Of a stretch of 64,000 nucleotides of DNA, positions 51,530-61,477 are shown one piece after another. The position numbers and the translations under genes were made by a program. The notes beneath the pieces are model-generated. The model had not been told where the DNA came from. It saw nothing but the letters and a program-made list of their open reading frames with translations, and ran no database searches. The DNA is from CAYJLF01 sp964371055 (GTDB lineage: Bacteria > Eisenbacteria > RBG-16-71-46 > CAIMUX01), in assembly GCA_964371055.1 (NCBI GenBank), contig CAYJLF010000009.1, positions 62,001-126,000 on the forward strand, written 5' to 3'. Numbering within the stretch: the stretch's first letter is position 1; every line of letters begins with the position of its first letter.

Positions 51530-54310
51530 TTGGAGACGACACCGCGCATCCGGATTTTTCTATTTTACATAACCTTAGCCGTTTTTCTCGCCAGTCTTCC
51601 GATCGACCGAAGGACGGCCCATGCCTCCGGAACCGCTCCAACGCCGGGGCCGGACCTGACCCTCCGGTTCGAGGATCGCGCCGACACCAACGATGTCGCG
51701 GAGCACGTCTCGCCGGTGACGCTCTCCCTGCTCATCGAGGGCGAGACGGTCCGGATCCCGTACTACGCGAACCGAACCCTGGGCACGACCTACCCCGAGG
51801 TGACCCGCGCGGTGCTGGTCCTGCACGGGACCCTCCGCAACGCGGACGAGTACCAGGCTTCCATCGAACTGGCCGCGCAGATGGTCGGAGGGGCCGGCGA
51901 CACCACATTCGTGATCACGCCCCAGTTTCTGACCGAGCCGGACATCGATCGCTTCCACCTGCCCGACACCTATGCGTACTGGGCCTACATGGGGTGGCGA
52001 AAGGGAGACCTGTCGGTCAACACGACGCAGAACCCGCGGCCGGTCGTCCTCAGCTCGTTCACCGTGGCAGACTCGATCCTCGCCCGTCTCGCCGGAACCT
52101 GCCCCAATCTGTCGCAGGTCGTGCTGGCGGGGCACTCGGCGGGCGGCCAGTTCTCCAACCTGTATACGGCCGGGACGACGATTCATGAGCATCTCGCCTC
52201 GATCCATGGCGTGGCGGTGAGGTCGATCGTGAGCAATCCCAGCAGCTATCTCTACTTCAGCCCCGAGCGCTGGGTCGACGGTACGGCCTATGCGTTTGAC
52301 GTGCCGACGGCGCAGCAACTCGAGGAGTGCCCGGAGTTCGATGACTACAAGTACGGTCTGCAGAGCCTGAACCCCTACATGGCCACGGGATCGGACAGCC
52401 TGCAGGCCCGCTATCCGCGTCGCGAGGTGATCTATCTGCTCGGCGGCGCCGACACGAACCCGTATGACTACTATCTGGACCGGGACTGTCCGGCCATGCT
52501 CCAGGGAGATCATCGCCTGGAGCGGGGAACGGTCTACGGAGCTTTCCTCGAGCACCACTTCGGTCCTTCGATCTGGACGCGGCAGGCGAGGGCCGTGGTG
52601 CCCGGAGTCGGGCACGACCACGAAGGGATGTTCACCTCGGCGTGCGGCCTCTACTTCATCTTCGACTTCGGGACCTGCGATCCGGATCCTCCCGGTACCG
52701 CCTGGGTCGATGTCACCACCAGCCTCCTCGCGACCCCGACCTGCCACGGATCGGCCTGGGGCGACTTCGACGAAGATGACGATCCGGACCTGTTCCTGCC
52801 CGCGACGGATCATCAGGACCGACTGGCGCGGAACGACGGCGGATCGTTCAGCGACGCGACGGCGCCGCCGTTGAACAACGCCAACCGCGGCATGTCGGCG
52901 CAGTGGGGAGATTACGACAATGACGGGCGACTCGATCTCTTCGTCGTCCACTGGCAGGATCCGAACACGCTCTACCACAACGAAGGCGACGGGGAGTTCA
53001 CCGAGGCCACGCCCCCGGCCCTGATGGTCGAGGGAGATTGTGTCGACGCCGCCTGGGCGGACTACGACGGCGATGGCGACCTCGATCTGTACATTCTTCG
53101 CGTCAACAACCAGAGCTGCCACCTGGCCCGCAATGACGGGGGCGGGGTCTTTACCGACGTGACGGCATCACCGCTCAATTTGACCGGAAACAACCGGGGA
53201 GTCGCCTGGGGCGACTACGATGACGACGGCGACCTCGATCTGTTCGTGGCCAGGGATCAGTCCGATCGTCTCTTCCGCAACGATGGCGGCGGGCAATTCA
53301 CGAACGTGACTTCCGGCCCGCTCAATGACAACGCCGCCGGCTCGAGCGCCGCGTGGGGAGATTACGACAACGACGGGGACCTGGATCTCTATGTCGTCAA
53401 TCGGATGAGCGCCAACCGGTTGCTGCGGAATGACGGCGGCGGGGACTTCACCTCGATCACGCAAAGCCCGGTGAACGACTCCGGCAATGGCCACTCGGCG
53501 AGCTGGGCCGACTACGACAACGACGGTTGGCTCGATCTCTACCTCTGCAACGACGGGCAGCCGAATCGCCTCTTCCGCAACCGGGGCGACGGCTCGTTCG
53601 AAGACGTGTCGGTCTCGCCGGTCGATCACCAGGCACAGAGCTACAGCGGAGCCTGGGGTGACATCGAAGGGGACGGGGATCTCGACCTCTACCTGGCGGT
53701 GAACAACGGCCCGAACCGCCTCTTCCGGAACCAATCGTCCCTGGGGCGGCACTGGATGCGGATCGACCTGGTCGGGACGGTCTCGAACGTCTCCGCGGTG
53801 GGAGCACGAGTGTCGCTCCTGGCCGGGGGAATGTGGCAAATACGGCAGGTCGGTGGAGACAGCGGCTACATGGCCCAGAACGAACGGACCGTCGCCTTCG
53901 GACTGGGCGGCGCGGCGCTGATCGATTCCATCGTGGTTCGCTGGCCGAGCGGGATCGTGCAGCGGATGGGTGGGGGGCTCTATCCCGACTGGCGTATGAC
54001 TCTGATCGAGTCGAGCGTACCGATGGAGGAGGAGATCACCGGCCTCCCTGCCGGATCGGCCTTGCGGGTCACTCCGAATCCGCTGCGCGAGCGGACGGAG
54101 ATCAGCTTCGAGCTATCACGGCCCGCTTGGGCGCGGCTGGAACTCTTCGACGTCGGCGGGCGGCGCGTGCGCGAGCTGGCCGATGGACCCTGCGCGGCCG
54201 GAACGCATCGCGTGACCTTGGCGCGGTCCGGCCTGAGCCGCGGCTGTTACTTCGTGCGATTGGACGTCGACGGACGGGCGACGGGGCGCCGGTCGATCGT
54301 GATCGACTGA
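51530..54310 (+). CDS. Secreted alpha/beta-hydrolase fused to FG-GAP repeats, ASPIC-like and FlgD-type domains
   Basis: 926 residues from a TTG with AAGGAA upstream. Signal peptide (IFLFYITLAVFLASLPI), then an alpha/beta-hydrolase domain (about 50-390) with nucleophile elbow LAGHSAGGQFSN and a late histidine (VPGVGHDHEG). Then at least six FG-GAP/VCBS repeats (WGDYDNDGRLDLFVVHW, WADYDGDGDLDLYILR, WGDYDDDGDLDLFVAR, WGDYDNDGDLDLYVVN and others; each with Asp-rich Ca2+ loops). An ASPIC/UnbV-like domain (SVGARVSLLAGG region) and a FlgD-like sorting tail (LRVTPNPLRERTEISFEL) follow. I do not know this combination. Confidence 0.88.
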   Translation: METTPRIRIFLFYITLAVFLASLPIDRRTAHASGTAPTPGPDLTLRFEDRADTNDVAEHVSPVTLSLLIEGETVRIPYYANRTLGTTYPEVTRAVLVLHGTLRNADEYQASIELAAQMVGGAGDTTFVITPQFLTEPDIDRFHLPDTYAYWAYMGWRKGDLSVNTTQNPRPVVLSSFTVADSILARLAGTCPNLSQVVLAGHSAGGQFSNLYTAGTTIHEHLASIHGVAVRSIVSNPSSYLYFSPERWVDGTAYAFDVPTAQQLEECPEFDDYKYGLQSLNPYMATGSDSLQARYPRREVIYLLGGADTNPYDYYLDRDCPAMLQGDHRLERGTVYGAFLEHHFGPSIWTRQARAVVPGVGHDHEGMFTSACGLYFIFDFGTCDPDPPGTAWVDVTTSLLATPTCHGSAWGDFDEDDDPDLFLPATDHQDRLARNDGGSFSDATAPPLNNANRGMSAQWGDYDNDGRLDLFVVHWQDPNTLYHNEGDGEFTEATPPALMVEGDCVDAAWADYDGDGDLDLYILRVNNQSCHLARNDGGGVFTDVTASPLNLTGNNRGVAWGDYDDDGDLDLFVARDQSDRLFRNDGGGQFTNVTSGPLNDNAAGSSAAWGDYDNDGDLDLYVVNRMSANRLLRNDGGGDFTSITQSPVNDSGNGHSASWADYDNDGWLDLYLCNDGQPNRLFRNRGDGSFEDVSVSPVDHQAQSYSGAWGDIEGDGDLDLYLAVNNGPNRLFRNQSSLGRHWMRIDLVGTVSNVSAVGARVSLLAGGMWQIRQVGGDSGYMAQNERTVAFGLGGAALIDSIVVRWPSGIVQRMGGGLYPDWRMTLIESSVPMEEEITGLPAGSALRVTPNPLRERTEISFELSRPAWARLELFDVGGRRVRELADGPCAAGTHRVTLARSGLSRGCYFVRLDVDGRATGRRSIVID

Positions 54311-54359
54311 GGATCTTCGCGGTTCCGGAACGCGTCGCGTCCGGCCTCGGCGGAGGCGC

Positions 54360-55193
54360 TCACTTCTCCATGCCGTACAAGACCTGGCAGAGGAGCATGA
54401 AACGCCGGACAAACTCGGCCGCCGTAGTCGCCGTCAGGCGGACGGAACGAGTGTCGATCATCTCGACCCCCGGGACGAGCAGCGAAGCGGCGCACGCGTC
54501 GGCACGGTGGTAGTCGATCCGCGCTTCCACGGGGAGCGCCGGTTTGTAAACCGGGAATCCGACGCCCTGCAGCACGCGCTTAACCGCCGCCGAGGCCGCG
54601 ATGCGGATCTGCTCCCGGCACTCCTGGACCGGTTCGAGCAGCGCCGACTGCCAGGCGTAGCCGGCCTTGGTCTGGACGAAGAGCGCTTCGCCCAGAACCG
54701 GTGCGATCTCGTCTCGCAGCGCCTTCTCGCCCGTCACCAGACCGACCGGGACGCCGAGATCTCCCGCCTGGAGCGCGTTGATCAACGTCTCCCCGGCGGA
54801 GACGCCATGGATCGTCACCTCGCGGATGAGCGACATCGAATAGGTGTGGCTGAGGACGCCGCCGAGGGCGGGAGGCCCCGGGTGGTATCCGACGAAGAAC
54901 GTGACGCCGAAGCTGCCGTCGAGACCCTGCAGCATGTCGAGCACCGGCGCCCAGCCCGCGACGAGCCGCGCCGCCGGATGGAGACGGTCGGGCATGATAT
55001 TGGTGGCCGGACCGTGCGCGTCGCGAACGAAGATCTGGCTGGCGCCGCCATCCAGGGCGCCGGCCACGGCCGCGTTGACGTCGTCGGTCATCCAGTGCCG
55101 GGCATGTCCGTACTCGGAACCGCCCTGACTGATCTGCTTGAGGGAGGTGATCCCGGTGATCCCCTCCATGTCGACGGAGATGAAGACCTTCAT
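54360..55193 (-). CDS. dppA: D-aminopeptidase of the M55 (DppA) family
   Basis: 277 residues from the ATG at 55193 with GGAGGAG 4 bases upstream. Zinc ligands correspond to B. subtilis DppA: D8 and E10 (ISVDMEG), H60 (VRDAHGP), H104 (VGYHPGPP) and a Glu near 135 (VSAGETL). The nucleophile region HTYSM and the GEKALRDE motif are also present. The family cleaves D-amino acids from peptides and may recycle peptidoglycan fragments. It stands alone, without dpp transporter genes. Confidence 0.9.
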   Translation of the reverse strand: MKVFISVDMEGITGITSLKQISQGGSEYGHARHWMTDDVNAAVAGALDGGASQIFVRDAHGPATNIMPDRLHPAARLVAGWAPVLDMLQGLDGSFGVTFFVGYHPGPPALGGVLSHTYSMSLIREVTIHGVSAGETLINALQAGDLGVPVGLVTGEKALRDEIAPVLGEALFVQTKAGYAWQSALLEPVQECREQIRIAASAAVKRVLQGVGFPVYKPALPVEARIDYHRADACAASLLVPGVEMIDTRSVRLTATTAAEFVRRFMLLCQVLYGMEK

Positions 55194-55326
55194 GGCGCTC
55201 CTCCGGATGGAATGATGCCCGGGCGACGGGGCGAAGTGTAGCAGGGACCGATCCAAGCGTCGAGACGGGCCGCGGCTCGCGGAGGGGTGCGGAGGCGAGG
55301 GTGCTCCGGCCGACGCCCTGCGGAGG

Positions 55327-56721
55327 TCACGTCAGGTCGTCGCGGACCAGGGGATGGCTCAGGCAGTGCGGCCCGCCGCGGGCGCGCGACAACTCATGGC
55401 TCGGCGCCAGAATGCAGGTCCGCTCTCCATGGTCGAAGTCGATCTCGGAGCGGCCCATGAGCAGGTCGATGGCCGGGACCACGCGAAAGCCGCGTCGCGA
55501 GAGCTCTTCGGCGGTTCGGACATTGCGATCGTACAACAGGATGATCCCCGGAGCCACCGCCAGGGCGTTGGCGCCATCCGTCCATTGCTCGCGCTGTTGG
55601 AAGAGAGGGTCCCGGCCGCCGCACGGGATCGGTTCGAAGTCGAGGCCGTGTCGACGCAGCGCTTCGAGCAGCGTTCCCGCCGGCGAGACCTCGATCTCCT
55701 TCGCCTTGAGGTCGATCTCCCAGGCGCGCGCCAGCTCCGGTCCCGGCCCCACGATGACCGGGGTGTAGGCAAGCACAACGTCTCGATCGACCGGCGTGAC
55801 AAGAGTGTCGAGGTGCATGTAAGCGCGGCGTCTCGGAATCTCGATCGCCAGCAACCATCGAGGGCCCGCGGGAACCGCGGAGAGCGAACGGGCGAGATGC
55901 AGCACGGCAGAGCGATTGGTCCGCTCGGAAAGTCCCACCGCCAGAAGCTCCGGCGAGAAGAGCAGGACGTCGCCTCCCTCCAGGCGAGGCAGCGCCGGGT
56001 CGGTGAAGAGATGCTGATGATGGGCGGTGTCGAGTGGTTCCGCCAGGACGGGCGCTAAGGCGAAGTCAGGATGGTGTCGGAAGATCGCCCGCGCCAGCAT
56101 CCCCTCGAGATGGCGGGCGGGCGCGGCCATGGCGGCGAAGACGACGCCGGAACCGATCACGACCTGGGGATCGCGCTGGAAGCACCAGTTGGGAAGCGGA
56201 GCAAGATGATAGAGCCTGTTCTCGCTCGCTCGCTCGTCGGGCAAGAGGGAGCCGCCTTGATCCGGGTTCCAGCCGGTGGGAGCGAGATCCCGGAACAGGG
56301 GCTCCGTCCTGGTCTCGGTGCTGTCCCGGACCGAAGGAAGGATGTCGCCCTCTTCACTCTCGGGCGACCAGCGACGCAGGCCCTCGATCAGCACTCCCGT
56401 CAGATCGGGCGCCGGAGCCTGGAGCAGCCACTGTCGCAGCCGCGCCGGGACATCCTGAAAGACGCTTTCGATCAGCCACCGGCGCGCATCATCTCGGGAG
56501 AGGGTTTCCTCGAGGAGGACCCGGGCCTCGACCACTTCCACCCCGAGAAGACGGAGAACGCGACGGAAGATCGCGTGCTCCTCGCGGGCGCGATCGCCGA
56601 AGAGGATGTCGTCGAAGAGCAATTCCTCCATCATGCCGGGCGCCATGAGATCGACTTCGGGACCCGGTTCGTGCACCAGGACCCGGCGCAGGCGGCCGAT
56701 CTCCGTCGTGACGTGCATCAT
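55327..56721 (-). CDS. arcA: Arginine deiminase
   Basis: 464 residues, longer than the usual 400-420. Motifs: LRRVLVHEPGPEVDLMAP, FQRDPQVVIGSGVVF (catalytic Asp), EGGDVLLF, YMHLDTLVTPVDRDVVLAY (catalytic His) and RGGPHCLSHPLVRD with catalytic Cys453. The extra length lies mainly between about 105 and 170 (SPESEEGDILPSVRDSTETR), an insert not typical of ADI. It hydrolyses arginine to citrulline and ammonia. No arcB or arcC lies nearby, so ATP generation by the full ADI pathway is not evident. Confidence 0.9.
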   Translation of the reverse strand: MMHVTTEIGRLRRVLVHEPGPEVDLMAPGMMEELLFDDILFGDRAREEHAIFRRVLRLLGVEVVEARVLLEETLSRDDARRWLIESVFQDVPARLRQWLLQAPAPDLTGVLIEGLRRWSPESEEGDILPSVRDSTETRTEPLFRDLAPTGWNPDQGGSLLPDERASENRLYHLAPLPNWCFQRDPQVVIGSGVVFAAMAAPARHLEGMLARAIFRHHPDFALAPVLAEPLDTAHHQHLFTDPALPRLEGGDVLLFSPELLAVGLSERTNRSAVLHLARSLSAVPAGPRWLLAIEIPRRRAYMHLDTLVTPVDRDVVLAYTPVIVGPGPELARAWEIDLKAKEIEVSPAGTLLEALRRHGLDFEPIPCGGRDPLFQQREQWTDGANALAVAPGIILLYDRNVRTAEELSRRGFRVVPAIDLLMGRSEIDFDHGERTCILAPSHELSRARGGPHCLSHPLVRDDLT

Positions 56722-57044
56722 CTCCCCTCCTTGCTCCGGTCGCCGGGGAGTCTAGCCCAGGCCGCACGGGTGTGTCAGGGATGGTTCCGCGGGGCGTCGC
56801 GGCCGAGCCCGAAATCGGCTGAATTCGCGCGGTTTCGCGCCGGCGGGAAGTTCGTCGTTCAGGAACTGCGCGCGCCATCCGCAATAGTAGAAAGGGAGTC
56901 CGTTCGCCGGCCGCCCCGGACCGTCGCGCGGGCGGACGTCGAGTCGCTTTCCGCCGGGCTCGGCCCGGCGCTTGTCGGGGACCGCGACGGTGTGTACCAT
57001 TCGGTATCCGGTACGCGCCACGGATCGTCGGAAGAAGAGGGGCC
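56722..57044. other. arcA-rpoN intergenic region with hairpin
   Basis: 323 bases between divergent genes. A strong hairpin, CGCCGGGC-TCG-GCCCGGCG, lies at 56952-56970. I see no gene here and no clear -24/-12 or -35/-10 motif of quality; the open frames are antisense shadow. Confidence 0.45.
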
Positions 57045-58628
57045 ATGCGTCAAGGAATCCACCTGAGCCAGGGTCTGCGCCTGAGCCAGACACTCACCCC
57101 GCAGATGCGGATGAATCTGGAGTTGATCCAGGCTCCCATCCTGGAGGCGGTGCAGCACCTTGAGCAGCAGGTCATGGCGAACCCGTGGATCGAGCGGAAC
57201 GAAGAGGCGGTCGATCCGCGGTTCATTCGCGATGCCGACCGGACCAGCCGGGTCGAGCGCACGGCGCGCGACGAGAGGGACTTCAACGAGGCGGAGGCCT
57301 GGCTGGACGATCCAGTCGCGGCGACTCCCTGGACGCACGAGGAGTTCCCCGCCGACGAGGCGCCCGGGTTGATGGCGGTCGCCACCGAGTCTCCTTACGA
57401 GCAACTCGAACACCAGGTCCGTGAGCAGGACCTCACCCGGCCGGTGATGGAGCTTGCGACCCGGCTGCTGCAGGCGCTCGACGGTCACGGCTACCTGCCG
57501 CCTCCCGAGGAACTCAGAGACTTCGAGATCATGCGCCTCCTGCCGGTGGACGAGTGGAGACGGCGCCTGGCGGAAGATCCGGATGCCTGGCTGGTTCCCG
57601 GCATGGACCTGACCGACGCGGACCGGCCACTCCTCGACCAGGCGCTGCGCGTGCTGCGGTATCAGCTCGAACCGCCCGGGGTCGGAGCGAGAAACCAGAG
57701 CCACTCCTTCCTGATCCAGCTCGAGCGACAGGGCAAGGTCGACTCGCTGGCCGCGCGACTGATCCGCGACGGCGTGCTGGCCGACATCAAGCCCCGCAAT
57801 CTCGACAGCGTGGCCCGGAAGCTGGGCGTGACGGGGGCGGAGCTGCATGACGCACTGGCTGATCTGCACCGGCTCTACCGCAATCCCCTGTCGCTCCTCG
57901 ACCAATCGACCGAGCCGACGCGTTATCCGGACCTGATCGTGGAGAAGGTCGACGGCGAGTGGCAGGTGAACCTGAGCCATCCACTCTCGGGCCGCTACCG
58001 GTATCGCGAAAACAAGATCCCGCGCAAGAGCGCGATGGAAAAGGACGCGGCACGCCCTTCGAGCGCCGGGGAAGCGGCGACCCAGGTCGAGGAGGCGGCC
58101 GACGATCCGGCGGAGACCCTGCGTCGCCTGCGCGCGATGCGTCAGGATGCGCGCATGCTTGTCCGCGCGACCGAGTACCGGGACCGAACGCTGTACGAGA
58201 TCGGCACGACGCTGGTGCGCGAGCAGGCGGACTTCCTCGAACGAGGTGAGGAGGCGCTGAAGCCTCTTCTCCAGAAGGAACTGGCCGAGCGCCTCGGGCT
58301 GAACGAAGCGACCGTCTCACGAATCCTCAAGGACAAGTTCATCCTCAGCCCGCGCGGCCTGATGCCGCTGAACGCCTTCTTCTCCCGGTCGATCACCAAT
58401 CGCCGCGGAGAGAAGGTGTCGAACAAGGCGGTGCAGGATGCGTTGGCCCGGCTCATCGCCGAAGAAGAGGATCCCACGCGCCCCTGGAGCGATCAGGAGA
58501 TCTCGGAGATCCTGAAGCGTCGCGGATTTCCGATCAGCCGCCGCACGGTCACGAAGTACCGCATGATTCTGGGCGTCGGCGCCGCCACCGATCGCCGGGC
58601 GCAGCGCAAGATCCAGGACGCTGTCTAG
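57045..58628 (+). CDS. rpoN: RNA polymerase sigma-54 factor
   Basis: 527 residues. Region I is glutamine/leucine-rich (IHLSQGLRLSQTLTPQMRMN, IQAPILEAVQHLEQQV). The acidic region II is followed by the core-binding domain (YLPPPEELRDFEI, LRYQLEPPGVGARN). The -12 binding HTH reads LAERLGLNEATVSRILKDKF. The C-terminal RpoN box is SRRTVTKYR. A linker insert of about 40 residues (EKDAARPSSAGEAATQVEEA) interrupts the middle. It permits activator-dependent transcription. Confidence 0.97.
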   Translation: MRQGIHLSQGLRLSQTLTPQMRMNLELIQAPILEAVQHLEQQVMANPWIERNEEAVDPRFIRDADRTSRVERTARDERDFNEAEAWLDDPVAATPWTHEEFPADEAPGLMAVATESPYEQLEHQVREQDLTRPVMELATRLLQALDGHGYLPPPEELRDFEIMRLLPVDEWRRRLAEDPDAWLVPGMDLTDADRPLLDQALRVLRYQLEPPGVGARNQSHSFLIQLERQGKVDSLAARLIRDGVLADIKPRNLDSVARKLGVTGAELHDALADLHRLYRNPLSLLDQSTEPTRYPDLIVEKVDGEWQVNLSHPLSGRYRYRENKIPRKSAMEKDAARPSSAGEAATQVEEAADDPAETLRRLRAMRQDARMLVRATEYRDRTLYEIGTTLVREQADFLERGEEALKPLLQKELAERLGLNEATVSRILKDKFILSPRGLMPLNAFFSRSITNRRGEKVSNKAVQDALARLIAEEEDPTRPWSDQEISEILKRRGFPISRRTVTKYRMILGVGAATDRRAQRKIQDAV

Positions 58629-58699
58629 CCCGGTCCGGAAGAACTCGTTCGTCCGGGATCCGCCGCACCGTTCAGCCCACCGCCCGCCATCGGCCCGTG

Positions 58700-60724
58700 T
58701 CACCGGGCCGGTTCGATGGCCGTTCCGCGGCTCCGCTCGATCGCGTTCAGGATCTCCACGTTGCGTCGCAGCGAGGGATCGTTCGGGCGCAGCCGGCCTG
58801 CCGCCTCGAAGTGACGCCGGGCGTCCTCCAGGTCACCGCTCTGAGCGCAGGAGATGCCGAGGCGCAGCCGGGCGAGGAAGTTGGTCGCGTCGAGCTGCAC
58901 CGCCCTCTGCAAGTGCGCCGCCGCACGCTCCGGTGCGCCCGAGGCGCGCTCGATCTCGGCCAGGTGGACCAGGATCATGGCGAGGATGCGGGTCGGAGTC
59001 GCAGCGTTTGCGGTGTACGGCAGCATCCGTTCGATCGAAGCGGCCGCCTGCCGGACCTGATCCACGGGAACGCTTCCCATCCAGGCTTGCAGGGAGTCGA
59101 AGGAACGCAGGCCGGGGTCGAACGGAGAGCCGAAGAGGCGGATCAGCTCCGCGTTGGCCGGGATGCGCCGGGCGTAGACCAGCAGGTTGTCGGAGAAGCA
59201 GACCAGGACCCACTCGGGATCGTCACGGAGGTGAGCGCGGAGGCCGGTGTCGAGCGACGGGTCGTCGAGATAGTCGACGACGGCGAACGCGAGGTCGTGC
59301 TCCCGCACCGCGTCCTCCCAGCCATGTCCCGTCTGCATCATCTCGCGGTAGGCGTCGAGAAAGCCTTCCGGAAAGACATCCAGCCGTCCATCGATGTAGG
59401 TCTGCCGGTCGGGCCAGAGCTCATGGATGAAGTAGCCACCGAAGGCCAGGATGTGGAAGACGCGCCCCGGCGGCGCGGCGTCCCGCAGGAAGCGGACGGC
59501 GGCGTCGGGTAGATTGGCTCGATCCACGCCCAGACCGACGCGGCGTGATGCCTCCGCTCCCATCGGGACTCCTCGCGTCGCGGCCAGTATCCCCCCGGCG
59601 AACGTGAGAAGAGCGATCAGGATCGGGAGGCTTCGTCGGGCCGCCCGGCCGAGGAGAGAGCCGGAGCTTCGGGGCGCGAGCACCCGTCCGTGTGCCGCGA
59701 CCAGGGCCGGGACCAGTACCGCGAACTCGGAGACACCGCGCAGCGTCATGAGCGCCAGCACCGCGAAGAACAGCCCGGGAAGGAGGATCGACCAGCGGAT
59801 CGTGCGGCGCTGGGCGAGAAGGAGTGCGGCGAGGATGAGTCCCGCGGCCAGCAGCGCCGGGAGGAAGAGCGCCCCCGCGTAGGCCGGGTGAAAGATGGTG
59901 CGCAGCTCTACGATGCCGGAGCGGACCTCGGGGCGGCCGATCAGCGCGAAGGGATAAGCGAACGCTTTCCAGGTGTGAGGATTGACGAGGCAGGCTGCGG
60001 CGAGGAGGGCGAAGCCAGGAACTCGAGCGCGCAGGGTCGGGCCTGACGGAGTAGGCCTCTCGATCGCGGCACCGATCCAGGAGAGTGCGACCGTGGCCAG
60101 GCCCAGCACGAAGCCGGAATGCAGGTTGGCCCAGAGCACGAAGAGCGGGATCAGGATGATCCGCCACCTCCAAAGACCCGTCTCGCGCTCCTTCTGCAGG
60201 ATCAGCAGGGTCGCACCCAGCAGGAACGCCGTCAGCATGTGAGGGCGTACGAAGGCCCGCGGGGCGATGAGGGGGGCGGCGAGCAGGAGCCCCAGGGCCG
60301 CGCCGGGGAGGGTCGATCGTCGCATCCGAGTGGCGGCGGTTCCGCCGGCGGAAGCGCGGGAGCTCACCGCGCCCGCCCACGCGCTCAGGGCGAGGGCGGT
60401 GGTTGCGATCAGGGCCTTGAAGAGAATCAGCGCGTCGATGCCACCCAGCCGATCGATCGTGTGGAAGAGGGCTTCGGCGCCCCACTCGTGTGTCACCCAG
60501 GGCCGGCCTGCCGCGGTGAAGCTGAACGGATCGGTGAACGGGATCCGTCCTTCTTCGAGGATCAGGCGCCCCGTGCGCAGGTGCCACCAGATGTCGAAGT
60601 CCAGCTCCGGAAAGATGCAGAGGATGGTGGTCAGGGCGAGGGCGACCAGGACGGCCGCGCGGGCGATCCAGGTGTCGATCGCGGGGGCGGGAGGATCGTT
60701 TCCGGCAGGTGTGGCCTCACGCAT
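58700..60724 (-). CDS. Polytopic membrane protein with C-terminal TPR repeats (GT-C-like)
   Basis: About 674 residues; two nearby ATGs (60736, 60724) lack Shine-Dalgarno sequences and the frame extends to 60853, so the start is uncertain. A first-loop signature, DFDIWWHLRTGRLILEEGRI and PFTDPFSFT, is that of GT-C-type proteins in FCB and planctomycete genomes. About ten membrane helices follow, then a soluble region (YFIHELWPDRQTYIDGRLDV) and C-terminal TPR (AAAHLQRAVQLDATNFLARL, ARRHFEAAGRLRPNDPSLRR). Activity unproven. Confidence 0.8.
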   Translation of the reverse strand: MREATPAGNDPPAPAIDTWIARAAVLVALALTTILCIFPELDFDIWWHLRTGRLILEEGRIPFTDPFSFTAAGRPWVTHEWGAEALFHTIDRLGGIDALILFKALIATTALALSAWAGAVSSRASAGGTAATRMRRSTLPGAALGLLLAAPLIAPRAFVRPHMLTAFLLGATLLILQKERETGLWRWRIILIPLFVLWANLHSGFVLGLATVALSWIGAAIERPTPSGPTLRARVPGFALLAAACLVNPHTWKAFAYPFALIGRPEVRSGIVELRTIFHPAYAGALFLPALLAAGLILAALLLAQRRTIRWSILLPGLFFAVLALMTLRGVSEFAVLVPALVAAHGRVLAPRSSGSLLGRAARRSLPILIALLTFAGGILAATRGVPMGAEASRRVGLGVDRANLPDAAVRFLRDAAPPGRVFHILAFGGYFIHELWPDRQTYIDGRLDVFPEGFLDAYREMMQTGHGWEDAVREHDLAFAVVDYLDDPSLDTGLRAHLRDDPEWVLVCFSDNLLVYARRIPANAELIRLFGSPFDPGLRSFDSLQAWMGSVPVDQVRQAAASIERMLPYTANAATPTRILAMILVHLAEIERASGAPERAAAHLQRAVQLDATNFLARLRLGISCAQSGDLEDARRHFEAAGRLRPNDPSLRRNVEILNAIERSRGTAIEPAR

Positions 60725-61132
60725 GAGGTGGAGCATAGCGCAGCGGAGCCGGCGGAGCAGCCCGAACACCCGATTCCGGATCGACCGGAGGGAGGCTGGA
60801 GGGAAGGAGGGCGGCCGGGCCGCGCCGGAGAGAACGGGGTCTCGAGTTCTCACCAGCCGGCCCGGCCCGTTGCCAGGTCAGGGATTCGATACGGAGAAAC
60901 GCTCGGTCATGCGATCCATGCGGCGGGCGTCGGTCCTCGACCCGCCACGTGCCTGTATACCGGGTCTCGAAGGCCAGGTTCCCGGCAATTCCGCACCGAG
61001 GAAAAGGCTGGTCGGGGACCGACCCGGACGATAGAGTGCTGCAGCGACACCCGCTTCTCCGCTCCGGATCCCGGATCGGTCCCAGGGGCGGGGACGGCCC
61101 AGGGGCGCTCTGCCCAACCAGGAGGATCTGTC
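60725..61132. other. Gene-free gap ahead of the acidic protein gene
   Basis: 408 bases between divergent genes. The only convincing signal is the Shine-Dalgarno AGGAGG just before 61133. The open frames here are shadows or non-coding extensions; I see no promoter of quality and no repeat. Confidence 0.4.
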
Positions 61133-61477
61133 ATGACGGAGCCCGAGACGACCCGGTTCCAGCACGCGCTGCACGATTTGATGCGCAGCTTTGACGAGTT
61201 GCAGGCAGATGTCGTGGCTCGGCACCTCGGTCCGGAGGCGGAGAGCGAGGACGACATCGAGATCCCGCCGGAGAAGGACGAGGCGATCGACGGAGAACTC
61301 GCCCAGCGGATCCGCCAGGCGATGTCCGCCATGCTGGAGACGGAGCGCTTCGAGACCGGTGAGGTTGCCGCCCTGGTGTCGTACCTCAATGACGCGCTCG
61401 CCGAGATCGACCCTGACCTGTTCGAGGATGACGAAGAGGACGAAGAGGAAGAGAACGGCGACGATCCAAAGGCATAG
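61133..61477 (+). CDS. Small acidic protein of unknown function
   Basis: 114 residues; ATG preceded by AGGAGG 8 bases upstream. Mostly helical (TTRFQHALHDLMRSFDELQA, IDGELAQRIRQAMSAMLETE, VAALVSYLNDALAEIDPDLF) with an acidic tail (EDDEEDEEEENGDDPKA). No membrane segment or known domain is recognised. It lies upstream of the TetR gene but is separated by 319 bases including the regulator's promoter. Confidence 0.7.
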   Translation: MTEPETTRFQHALHDLMRSFDELQADVVARHLGPEAESEDDIEIPPEKDEAIDGELAQRIRQAMSAMLETERFETGEVAALVSYLNDALAEIDPDLFEDDEEDEEEENGDDPKA

